58,348 nucleotides of DNA from [Streptosporangium] indianense (GTDB lineage Bacteria > Actinomycetota > Actinomycetes > Streptomycetales > Streptomycetaceae), in NCBI RefSeq assembly GCF_021474405.1, contig NZ_JAKEIO010000038.1, positions 1-58,348 on the forward strand. The letters run 5' to 3'. The notes under the pieces were generated by a model that was given only the letters and a program-made list of their open reading frames with translations, made no database searches and was not told the origin of the DNA. Position 1 is the stretch's first letter. Each line of letters begins with the position of its first letter. Position numbers and translations under genes: made by a program. Positions 17,401 through 24,198 of the stretch are shown here, one piece after another.

Positions 17401-17755
17401 TGCCGGCCGGATGCCCGTACGTCCACAGCCTCTCGCCCGCCTCGACCACGTCGCGGAGCTCGACGTAGGGGCCAGCGTCCGCTGGGGCGGACAGGAACGC
17501 CAGATCCAGCCCGCCCTTACGCTCGCGCAAGTACCACTCCGGCACCGTCGTCAGCGCGAGCTCGCGGCCGGAGGCTGTTCGAGCCGTCACGGTGCCCGGA
17601 AGTGCCTCGCGGTGCTCAGCCAGAACGTGCGCACACGTGGCCACGACCCCAGGGGCGACTAGGAACCCGGTCCCCTCGATCACCCCCAGATCTCCGGGCA
17701 AGCGGGCTTCCAGGGCGAGAGTCGCCTCGCGTAGCAGGACCTCCAGGGCACTCAT
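14480..17755 (-). CDS. Trypsin-like protease / NACHT NTPase / HEAT-repeat conflict protein (copy 1)
   Basis: 1,091 residues in three parts. Residues 1-~200: trypsin-like protease with intact triad His43 (TCAHVLA), Asp84 (GLDLAFL) and Ser165 (GGGYSGSAV). A linker with WPYPGPRLRAYLKAA follows. Residues ~305-700: a STAND/NACHT P-loop NTPase, with Walker A GPGGGKST (326-333) and Walker B LVMVDGLDE. Residues ~770-1,091: HEAT-like repeats of ~33 residues, four of them identical. Known NACHT/STAND proteins hold an effector inactive until the repeats sense a trigger, then oligomerise; here the protease is the presumed effector of a phage-defence or self-killing response. No signal peptide, so cytoplasmic. 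It starts 7 bp after its Trypco1 partner gene. A paralogue lies at 54002-57163. Confidence 0.85.
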   Translation of the reverse strand: MSALEVLLREATLALEARLPGDLGVIEGTGFLVAPGVVATCAHVLAEHREALPGTVTARTASGRELALTTVPEWYLRERKGGLDLAFLSAPADAGPYVELRDVVEAGERLWTYGHPAGTYRAGQSALFTAQGISRLRAVDANGRPLGEEWQPGRVFGTPVGGGYSGSAVLSHRTGAVCGMLFSAGKEGSAHMVAAADILAGLEQAGCARIDPGRNTQWLQELDDEQIRIGGWPYPGPRLRAYLKAAILVARKHPYPGVAPAPALPPLTTVHLRQQVRPTRVPTQSSTTSERQTADSERPTADPGVVAELTAQEILQRNEGAVVIAGPGGGKSTLLRTGLIALAERWRADDPCGLIPVLMPAADLVSPRPWHEALAESVKRSLSPAGTAEDWPPQFFKDAPLRNVRWLVMVDGLDEITDAETRNGVITKLVNASIWPDSPYVVIATTRPLPAEELPEQSLEGWPVQCYDLMPFTARGLGQFAGHWFTAQNLPDPWDTAQHFIGAVKRRRLDHLARIPLMATMLCQLYSALPAQPLPAARGHIYQKFVELLDKRRRDAGLRAQTRAALQEYGEEALAAAEHTLKHLQSLIAGWAAAQHRGSTISALDFLAVQQDAARPQAVPHGIWSAFLEESVRSSGLVAMHAGQAVFLHQTLVEYLAAWHDTHDVQSRARTYKELSLPAVPTHTGVVSDLWTRIRERRRNWKPPSHDSDSYLGFLLDIGQTEADDARPYLERFLTRLATQGGMVGCRFIAGQARLGTYLPPSITQAAADTLSHSELARWNEVSCAQMLIDLGDRRGADLLASLAENTRRDCMSRVSVAEKLAEVGDRRGPDALARIIQDTNQFAWHRVTAARKLAELGDPRGIGLLALCAEDANGDSSFRVQSARALGELGDLRGVDVLALLAQDADCDVELRVQSARALGELGDLRGVDVLALLAQDADCDVELRVQSARALGELGDLRGVDVLALLAQDADCDVELRVQSARALGELGDLRGVDVLALLAQDADRDDGQQVTAARALAEVGDQRGADLLARFAQDPHRDDFNRVEAATALAEVEVGGWRGVELLKLLADDPKLDSAAQQEAFIASYQRY
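14741..15120 (-). repeat. Four tandem 99-bp HEAT-repeat units, identical in DNA
   Basis: Units start at 14741, 14840, 14939 and 15038; three are complete and the last is identical for its first 83 bp. Each encodes one 33-residue HEAT unit (RVQSARALGELGDLRGVDV...). They fall at about residues 879-1,005 of the NACHT protein. No synonymous differences have accumulated, so the array expanded or was homogenised very recently and should vary in copy number. Confidence 0.95.
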
Positions 17756-17762
17756 CGCAACC

Positions 17763-18137
17763 TCATGGCGCCGGCTTGTTCCACTCCAGGCCTACGGTGA
17801 TCGCCGACTTCGAGGAGGCCTTGCCGATGACGGCGACGAACTGACCGGACTCCACCAGCACCTCACAGCCGAACTGCACACTGACCTTGGAGGCATCGGT
17901 GCTCTGCAACCTCGCAGCAATCTCCTGTGCGAACCCCGCGAGCCCGTCCAGCAGTTGCTCGAGCCGGGGACGGTCGGGCCGCCAGGAACTGATCTCCTCT
18001 TCCTCACCTTCGGCACCGGTCTGCGGATCCGACGCTTTCTTCCTTGCCGACAGGTAGACCCGCCGGCCGCCCGCATCCACAGCCACGAGCTCGACATCGT
18101 CTCTCCCGGCCGCAGCCGTGTTGCCCACCTCCGACAT
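17763..18137 (-). CDS. Trypsin-co-occurring domain (Trypco1-type) protein, copy 1
   Basis: A 124-residue soluble protein: a short beta-rich start (VELVAVDAGGRRVYLSARK), an acidic linker (GEEEEISS), an amphipathic helix (RLEQLLDGLAGFAQEIAARL), then strands KVSVQFGCEVLVESGQFVAV and KSAITVGLEW. This matches the CU044_2847/Trypco1 family, which occurs beside trypsin-like proteases of NTP-dependent conflict systems. It lies 7 bp upstream of the protease-NACHT gene, so the two are co-translated; it may be a regulator, adaptor or substrate. ATG at 18135-18137 is chosen; an in-frame ATG 30 bp upstream is possible. Confidence 0.75.
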   Translation of the reverse strand: MSEVGNTAAAGRDDVELVAVDAGGRRVYLSARKKASDPQTGAEGEEEEISSWRPDRPRLEQLLDGLAGFAQEIAARLQSTDASKVSVQFGCEVLVESGQFVAVIGKASSKSAITVGLEWNKPAP

Positions 18138-18191
18138 GCCCCTCGCCCGCCCCTCCGACGACAGCACAGCGCCAAACGCACTCTGCCGTCA

Positions 18192-18230
18192 CGCTATCCA
18201 TCCGGCAGCACCACTAAGCAGTCAAACTCC
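18192..18230 (-). promoter_or_regulatory. Promoter of the copy 1 conflict operon
   Basis: Read on the minus strand: GGAGTTTGAC (18230-18221), then 24 bp, then TAGCG (18196-18192) within GGATAGCG, about 55 bp before the Trypco1 start. The second conflict operon has GGAGTTTGAC, 23 bp, TAGCG at 53517-53554. Conservation of these two blocks in otherwise diverged upstream DNA marks the -35/-10 pair. Confidence 0.5.
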
Positions 18231-18239
18231 TTTTCGGGT

Positions 18240-18672
18240 ACCGCGCATCAGTACGGCAGCTCGTCACGGACGCTCCCCACGCCTGCGGGCCCTGTCTGTA
18301 GGGGCCCGCAGTGCCGCGCCGCCTGCTCGTAGGTGTTGGTGCTGGTATCGACGGTCAGCTGCACACCGCTCCCGGCCGGTTTCTCGCTGGCGCCGTCCTG
18401 CAGCAGGCGGAAGAGGCCGATCCCCGGTCGGTCTCCCGCTCGGGCGGCTGAGAGCCGACGAGAGGGGGTGTCCGCTGCTCGACTCTTTACGTCCGGAGAA
18501 GGTGCCGCCGTTGGAGGGCGCATTCCTGCCGGGCCGCACCCCGGCTGGAGTTTGCAGATTGTGCTGCTCTGTGGCCTATCACCCCCCTTACAGTGCTGAC
18601 CACGGCAGGCCTGGGTGAGTTCGGGGGCGTGGGGCATGGCGCGTATGGTGGCGGTGCAGTGGATCGGCGATC
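18240..18672. other. 433-bp region without an intact gene
   Basis: On the minus strand, 18248 to about 18460 reads a plausible protein tail (GIGLFRLLQDGASEKP, QLTVDTSTNTYEQAARHCG) ending at a stop, but with no start or recognisable family. It may be the 3' end of a lost secreted protein. Nothing else is supported here. Confidence 0.3.
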
Positions 18673-19050
18673 CGCAGACACCTGCTCATCCTGGACACCT
18701 GCTACGCCGGGCAGGGCGGCAACGAACTCGCCGCGGCCGCCCTCGAACGCCTCGGCACCCAATGGGGACAGGGGCCGAGGCGTTCGGGGCTGGTGGTCGT
18801 GTCCTCCGCCAAGCCCCACCAGCAGGCGCAGGCCGGCGCCTTCCCCGACCTGCTCGTCAAGGCGGTCGGCAGCCAGGCGACCGCCGGCCACGCGCCAGCC
18901 CACCTGTCGGTGTCCGCGGTCGTCCAGCACATCAACGACCACCCGACAAACCCGTCTACCAGCACATCAGCCTCTCCCTGCTCGGACTGTCCGGCGAACC
19001 ACCCGACTTCCTCACCAACCCCCGCCTGGTGCTCGACGTCCAGCCGAACG
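18673..19050 (+). pseudogene. Caspase-like (peptidase C14) effector remnant
   Basis: Reads RRHLLILDTCYAGQGG, containing the catalytic Cys of caspase-like peptidases (DTCYAGQGG), then LVVVSSAKPHQQAQAGAFPD and SVSAVVQHINDHP. A one-base shift near 18943 leads into DKPVYQHISLSLLGLSGEPP. These segments match the caspase domain of Streptomyces conflict proteins (EACC1-associated type). The His half of the dyad, the start and any downstream domains are missing. It sits directly upstream of the copy 1 conflict operon on the opposite strand. Confidence 0.6.
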
Positions 19051-19059
19051 AGGGCGCCA

Positions 19060-19743
19060 CCTCGGTACGCGTCGACCGCGCGGACGCCCCGGCTCGGCCG
19101 GAGCGAACGGCCCCCCAGCGTCAGGCACTTCCCCAGGATCGCGGTAACAGTCCGGGCGACTGTTACCCCACCTGACCTGGAGAAGTTTCAGAAATCCGAC
19201 CTCAAATGAGGGCCCAAAACTAGAAGTGGGCGCCCTTGCCCGATGGGCGGCGGCCCGGCGGCCGCGCCTGCACCCCCTCGTCCTCGACGGCCAGGGCGAG
19301 CGGCTTGACAGCGACCTGCTCCGCAGCTGTCCGGCCACGCTCGCGGCAGTCGCCAATTGGCGACTGCTCCTCGGCGGGGCGGGGTCCGGTGCCCAACGGG
19401 CGGCGGCTGTTCACCGACCGAGTCTCCCAGTTACGCCGGACGGGTCGGGCCCACGGAGCTGCAGGGCTGCCCAGCTCGACGGCACCAGCCACATGGCGGC
19501 AGCAGCTGCTCCCCCTCGACCACGACCGGCAGTGCGGTCTCCTCGCGCACCCGCATCCGCGACGGCGGGAGTACGGCGCCAGGCCCGACTCCAGCGGCCT
19601 CGACGGCGAACCGGTCCCCGGCCGCCCCTCCCTCCTCCCGTGGCCAGCCTCTTCTCCGGCACATCCGACCCAAGACAGACCCGCATGCTCGGCCGCGCCC
19701 GCGCGGCGGGTAACGATGCCGTCGGCTTGGCGATAGTCAGATC
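19060..19743. other. 684-bp degenerate region
   Basis: Several frames are open but none has convincing protein content, start and codon bias together. About 19150-19220 is AT-richer than the surroundings. It probably consists of decayed coding DNA between the caspase remnant and the small gene at 19744. Confidence 0.35.
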
Positions 19744-19968
19744 ATGTGGGTTGAGGTGACTAAAGGGTTTTTCGCCAGTTTCTGTGCTATCGGTGGATTT
19801 CTGGGCGCCCGCTGGTGGGCACATGGTCACTGCAAGTGGCAGTACGGCAATGATGATTTCTGCTCGCGGCGGGGGCGCCGGAAGTTCCGCGTTCGCGGTC
19901 AGAATTACTGCGAAGAGCACTACATCCAGGTCATAGCGGCTGACCGGCAGTCGGCCGACGGCCTTTGA
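19744..19968 (+). CDS. Small hypothetical protein with one membrane helix
   Basis: A 74-residue product. Residues ~8-25 (GFFASFCAIGGFLGARWW) could form one membrane helix. The rest is basic with four cysteines and a CEEH motif (FCSRRGRRKFRVRGQNYCEEH), possibly a metal site. Codon use is much less GC-biased than in neighbouring genes, suggesting recent transfer. No family is recognised and no clear ribosome site is seen. Confidence 0.4.
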   Translation: MWVEVTKGFFASFCAIGGFLGARWWAHGHCKWQYGNDDFCSRRGRRKFRVRGQNYCEEHYIQVIAADRQSADGL

Positions 19969-20120
19969 CAGTGGGGTAGCAAGCGTCTGGCCCCGTTGAT
20001 CGCCCGACCCCGGTGGTCGGCCGGCGCAGCGCTGGTGCGGCCTGCGTCTCTGGCGGTCGGCACCGTCCTGGGGCGAACGATCACCGCCGCACTTCTCAAG
20101 CCACCGCAGTGCCCGGGAGT

Positions 20121-20351
20121 TCAGACCCGAGCATCACGCCGGGGCGTGAAAAACGTGTCTGGCCAGTACGTGGGGGTGACCAGCCGGATGCCCCGCAGCT
20201 GGCACCACAGTCTGGTCCCGGAGCCGGGCCCGCTCACCAGTCGGTCGAGGTCGAACGGCTCCGGTATCCAGTAGCGCACGCGGGCCTGACGGGCCAAACG
20301 GCGGGCCAAAGCGGGTCCCCAGTCGTTGCCCGGGGATTTGAGGCACCGCAC
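20121..20351 (-). CDS. Protein fragment or small hypothetical protein beside the CRISPR array
   Basis: 76 codons from a GTG, ending RDARV and a stop. The content is protein-like (WGPALARRLARQARVRYWIP, GTRLWCQLRGIRLVTPTYWP) with good codon bias, and the frame stays open upstream towards the CRISPR repeats, so it may be the C-terminus of a larger lost gene. I do not recognise it. Its proximity to the array makes a Cas relic possible but unsupported. Confidence 0.3.
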   Translation of the reverse strand: MRCLKSPGNDWGPALARRLARQARVRYWIPEPFDLDRLVSGPGSGTRLWCQLRGIRLVTPTYWPDTFFTPRRDARV

Positions 20352-20367
20352 TAGTCGACCCGTCTCG

Positions 20368-20580
20368 GTCTTCCCTGCCGACGCGGGGGGGGGACCGGCA
20401 GCGCGCCAGACGGGTGGCAGCGCTAGCGGACCTTCCCCGCCGACGCGGGGGTGCTCCTGTGACGCGGCCGGTCTTGAAGGGACTGTCGTCGTCCTCCTCG
20501 CCGACGTGGGGGGGGTTCGCTGGCGAACGTGCAGCGGTGCGCGTCGACCTGGCCCTCCCCGCCGACGGGGGGTCAGGCGG
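20368..20580. CRISPR. Degenerate type I-E-like CRISPR array, four repeats
   Basis: Four 29-bp repeats start at 20368, 20430, 20491 and 20552, i.e. 61-62 bp apart (29-bp repeat plus 32-33-bp spacers at 20397-20429, 20459-20490 and 20520-20551). The consensus is close to GTCCTCCCCGCCGACGCGGG followed by GGTGNTCC, the hairpin repeat of actinobacterial type I-E systems. Every copy carries several different substitutions, so the array is decaying. No cas gene is visible within the window. Confidence 0.7.
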
Positions 20581-20660
20581 CACCCGCTCGGTCAGGCTGG
20601 TCCCGCCTGCGTCGACGGACGAGGATCCCCAAGTTCACCGTGGCTCATCGCCGACTTTTC

Positions 20661-21677
20661 CTATCTGATCGCGTGGCTCACGCGCACCTCGGATCCGGCG
20701 GTCGCTGGCCCTTCGCCGTACTGGCGCTGCCAACCCGTCCAGGCCGACGAGATCATCTCCCGCACCCCGAACCGCGCGTTCCAGCCCAGTTCGCGCAGGA
20801 CGGAGTCGACCGAGGCCACCACCCTCGCCGGGTCGCCGGCACGACGCTCCAGGACCGTGGGCTCGACCGGGCGCCCGGTCACCTCACCGATCAGCGTGAT
20901 GGTCTCCCGCACCGACACCCCGCGGCCGCGCCCAACGTTGAGGGTCAGCCGCGCGCTGGCGTCTGCGATCAGCCGCCTCGCCGCCGCCACGTGCGCGGCG
21001 GCGAGGTCGGATACATGGATGAAGTCCCGTACGCAGGTCCCGTCCGAAGTCGGGTAGTCCGCCCCGAACACGAGCGGCCGCCTGCCGAGTTCGAGCTGTT
21101 TGAACACCATCGGGATGAGGTTGGTCGCCTGCCGGTCGGCGAGCTCGGGGGTGTCCGCCCCGGCCACGTTGAAGTAGCGCAGGCTGACGTAGCCCGCGCC
21201 GGTCGCGTGCGCCACCGCCCGCACCAGCCACTCCCCCGCCAGCTTGGTCTCGCCGTACGGGTTCACCGGGTGGCAGGGCGTCTCCTCGGTGATGTACTCG
21301 GTGGGCGGGCTGCCGTACACCGCGGCGCTGGACGAGAAGACGAACCGCTTGACGTCCGCTCTGCTCGCGGCGTCGAGGAGTACGCGCAGGCCCTCCACGT
21401 TCTCCCGGTAGTAGAACAGCGGATCACCGACCGACTCGGCGACCTGCTTCTTCGCGGCGAGGTGGATGACTCCGTCGACCCGGTGGTCGCGCAGCGCGCC
21501 CTCCACGAGGCGGCCGTCGAGCACCGACCCGACCACGCAGGGCACATCCGCCGGAAGCCGGTCCGCGAAGCCCGACGACAGGTCGTCGAGCACGACCGCG
21601 CCCATACCGGCTTCCCGCAGCGCCGCAACCACGTGCGCCCCTATGTATCCCGCACCGCCTGTGACCAGCCAGGTCAT
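20661..21677 (-). CDS. galE: UDP-glucose 4-epimerase (GalE-like)
   Basis: 338 residues, extended short-chain dehydrogenase fold: NAD site TGGAGYIGAHV at the start, catalytic Ser in FSSSAAVYG and Tyr/Lys in NPYGETK, substrate loop SLRYFNVAGAD. It interconverts UDP-glucose and UDP-galactose, or epimerises a related NDP-sugar. It is the last gene of the minus-strand biosynthetic operon, 18 bp after the MFS gene. No glycosyltransferase is seen in the window, so its link to the product is unclear. Confidence 0.85.
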   Translation of the reverse strand: MTWLVTGGAGYIGAHVVAALREAGMGAVVLDDLSSGFADRLPADVPCVVGSVLDGRLVEGALRDHRVDGVIHLAAKKQVAESVGDPLFYYRENVEGLRVLLDAASRADVKRFVFSSSAAVYGSPPTEYITEETPCHPVNPYGETKLAGEWLVRAVAHATGAGYVSLRYFNVAGADTPELADRQATNLIPMVFKQLELGRRPLVFGADYPTSDGTCVRDFIHVSDLAAAHVAAARRLIADASARLTLNVGRGRGVSVRETITLIGEVTGRPVEPTVLERRAGDPARVVASVDSVLRELGWNARFGVREMISSAWTGWQRQYGEGPATAGSEVRVSHAIR

Positions 21678-21695
21678 TTTCCGTACCTTCCCAAA

Positions 21696-23021
21696 CTATG
21701 CCGTCGGTGTCTTCTCGGCCGCCGGAGCGGGCAGCCTCCAGCAGGCCGAAGCGAACAGCGACCAGCCCGCGACCGAGGCGATCGCGAAGACGAGGATCGA
21801 GTTCCACAGGCCGAACCGCTCGCCCAACAGGCCCCCGAGGAACGCGCCCAGCGGGAACGGCCCGTAGGTGAGCATCCGGTACGCCGCCGTCGCCCGGCCC
21901 AGGACCTCCGACGGGATCACCGACTGCCGGAACGCGACGACGTGGACGTTGTAGATGGTCAGACCGAACCCGTAGACCGCGAAGGTCAGCGTCGCCGCCA
22001 CAAAGTTCCAGAGTGTGCTCCCACCAGTCGGCAGCAGCAGCGCCGGCGCCACCGACGCCAAGCCCATGGCCAGGATCAGGACCCTCGGGAATCCGAAGCG
22101 GTTTCCCGCTCGCTTGGCCACCACCGCCCCGGCGAGCGAGGCGACGCTGCCGAGGGCGAGGACGAAGCCGACCCCGCCCGCGTCCATCCCCAGTTCCTTG
22201 ACCGAGTAGACCAGGAACAGCGTCAGGATCGCCTGCTCGCACAGGTTGAACCAGCCCGCCTGGAAGGTCAGCACCCGCAGGATCCGATGGCGCCACAGCA
22301 GTCCGAAGCTGGTGAGGATGTCGGCCAGACGGGGTCGGGCGGTCTCGTCCGCCGGGGTGCGCGGCGGCTCCCGGTGATGGATCAGGAACAAGGTCACGAA
22401 CGTCGCCAGATAGGCCACCACGTTCGCCAGGATCGCGAACCACGCGCCGAGCGCCCTGATCAGCAGGCCGCCAATGCCGGGGCCGCCGATCTGGGCCACG
22501 GAGTAGGAGCCCTGGAGCTTGCTGTTGGCGTCCACGAGGTGCCGCTGCGGCACCAGCGCGGGGAGATAGGCCAGGTAGGCGACATCGAACACCGCGGTGC
22601 CCGAACCCACCAAGAACGCGATCACGCACAGCGCCGGGACGGACAGGGCGTCGACGAGGTGGAGCGCCGGCACCATGGCGAGCGCCGCGGCGCGCACGAG
22701 GTTCGCCACCAGCAGGATGAGCCGGCGGTCGAACATGTCGATCAGCAGGCCGGCGAACGGCGTCACGCACAGCGCGGGCATGTACTGCATCGCCGAGACG
22801 ACACCGACCTGCGTCGCGCTCGCGCCAAGGCCCAGCACCAGCAGCGGGAGCGCCAACTGGGTGACCTGGGCGCCGAACGCGGCGACCGTCTCCCCCGACC
22901 ACAACTTGAGGAAGTCGCGGTTGTGCCACAGACTCCGGCCCGGTTCGGGGGGCACGCTCGACGGCTGCGTCCGGCCTTCGGGTCCGCGCGTCCCGTGCGG
23001 CTCGACGTGGGTGCTAGTCAC
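21696..23021 (-). CDS. MFS efflux transporter
   Basis: 441 residues with about 12 hydrophobic helices, of the MFS_3/enterobactin-exporter type: LWHNRDFLKLWSGETVAAFG at the start, the A-motif-like GLLIDMFDRR between helices 2 and 3, and GRATAAYRMLTYGPFPLG late in the protein. Likely exports the cluster product or a precursor. The GTG start at 23019-23021 overlaps the stop of the upstream ATP-grasp gene by 8 bp, showing co-translation. Confidence 0.82.
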   Translation of the reverse strand: MTSTHVEPHGTRGPEGRTQPSSVPPEPGRSLWHNRDFLKLWSGETVAAFGAQVTQLALPLLVLGLGASATQVGVVSAMQYMPALCVTPFAGLLIDMFDRRLILLVANLVRAAALAMVPALHLVDALSVPALCVIAFLVGSGTAVFDVAYLAYLPALVPQRHLVDANSKLQGSYSVAQIGGPGIGGLLIRALGAWFAILANVVAYLATFVTLFLIHHREPPRTPADETARPRLADILTSFGLLWRHRILRVLTFQAGWFNLCEQAILTLFLVYSVKELGMDAGGVGFVLALGSVASLAGAVVAKRAGNRFGFPRVLILAMGLASVAPALLLPTGGSTLWNFVAATLTFAVYGFGLTIYNVHVVAFRQSVIPSEVLGRATAAYRMLTYGPFPLGAFLGGLLGERFGLWNSILVFAIASVAGWSLFASACWRLPAPAAEKTPTA

Positions 23022-24198
23022 CGCGGTAGACCTCCGCGCCGTGGTCGAGCTTGGCCAGGGCCGCGAGGACCTCGGCCCGGGTGCCCGCGAACAGCGCGTA
23101 GCCCAGCCGGTCCTCCGGGCCGCGCGGCACCCGCGGCACCGTGCCCTCAGCAGCGAAGTAGCGAAGTTCGCGCAGGGTTCCCAGCAGTGGCGGCCTGCTC
23201 GCACTGTCCAGCGTCACCCGGTGGCGGAACGGTGTCTCGCCGTCGCCGACGAAGAACCGGATGGCCGAGCACTCCGCGGCCGGCGTCCCCGGAGCTGTGC
23301 GCTCCCCCACCACCGCCGCAAGTTCCGCGGTGTTCAGGTTCCATCCGGTGGCCAGCTCCACCAACCGGGGGATCTGGTCGCCGGCGGGGCGTCCGGCGAC
23401 CTCCATGAGGATCGGGCCCGTGTCGCTCATGCGGAACTCGGCATGGCACACGCCCGCTTCCATGCCGAGGGCCTCCAGCGCGCGGACCGTCGCGGCCGAC
23501 AGCAGCTCATGGTCCGCGTCGGGCACCGTCGCCGGCGACACATGGCCGACCTCGACGCAGTACGGCGGCCTGGTCAGGTGCTTCTCGGTGATCGCGATGA
23601 TCTGGGTGTCCCCGGGCGCCCAGGTCACGGCCTCGACGCTGTACTCCGTGCCGACGACGTAGCGGTCCACCGCCACCCGCCCGCTCGCCGACAGGGCGGC
23701 AGCGGCTCGGAAGGCGTCGGTGAAGTCCCGCGGGTCGTCGACCACCTTGACGCCGCCGCTGCCGCCGTAGTCCGTCGGCTTGACCACGACCGGGAAGCGG
23801 CCCTCGGCCAGCCGCTCGCCCTCCTCGACAGCGCGGGCCACACCGAGCTGGGGCGAGGGCACGCCCTGTTCACGCAGGCGGCCGTGCATGAGGCCCTTGT
23901 CGCGGAAGACGCCCGCCGGCATCCGCGGCGCCGCGACGCCGAGTTTGCGGGCGACCTCCCGTGCGATGTCGGTGGACAACTCTTCCCAGCACAGGATCGC
24001 GTCCCACTCGAAGTCGGCCGAGCTCGCCGCCTCGAGCATCGAGTCGACCGAGAACCGGTCACCCGCGCGCCACCAGTCGCACTGGTTGACCGGGACCCGG
24101 TGCGGCAGGTCGATGACACCGACGAAGTGCCCGGCGTCCCGCAGCGACTTCAGGCCGAACTCCTTGTTCTCGCCCAGACCGGCGATCAACACCCTCAT
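23014..24198 (-). CDS. ATP-grasp ligase (third of three in the operon)
   Basis: 394 residues with the ATP-grasp order: a Rossmann-like pre-domain (MRVLIAGLGENKEFGLKSL), the ATP-binding lid VVVKPTDYGGSGGVKVVDD, VGTEYSVEAV, and the metal loop LMEVAGRPAGDQIPRLVELA. In the metal loop the usual Asn after Glu-x is Ala, a variant known in some ATP-grasp ligases. The family joins a carboxylate, activated as acyl phosphate, to an amine. Start and upstream stop overlap as ATGA at 24198. It probably adds one residue to the peptide or ketide scaffold. Confidence 0.8.
   Translation of the reverse strand: MRVLIAGLGENKEFGLKSLRDAGHFVGVIDLPHRVPVNQCDWWRAGDRFSVDSMLEAASSADFEWDAILCWEELSTDIAREVARKLGVAAPRMPAGVFRDKGLMHGRLREQGVPSPQLGVARAVEEGERLAEGRFPVVVKPTDYGGSGGVKVVDDPRDFTDAFRAAAALSASGRVAVDRYVVGTEYSVEAVTWAPGDTQIIAITEKHLTRPPYCVEVGHVSPATVPDADHELLSAATVRALEALGMEAGVCHAEFRMSDTGPILMEVAGRPAGDQIPRLVELATGWNLNTAELAAVVGERTAPGTPAAECSAIRFFVGDGETPFRHRVTLDSASRPPLLGTLRELRYFAAEGTVPRVPRGPEDRLGYALFAGTRAEVLAALAKLDHGAEVYRGD

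Noticed and set aside
20311..20630. Further CRISPR repeats at about 20312-20340 and 20601-20630
   Set aside because: Both have CCCC/GGGG-like pieces, but they are off the 61-bp register and too different from the consensus; at most they are eroded terminal repeats.
20529..23408. 960-codon plus-strand frame antisense to galE, MFS and ATP-grasp genes
   Set aside because: The minus-strand genes there have full sets of family motifs; the plus-strand translation is rich in R, H, Q and G with no motifs.
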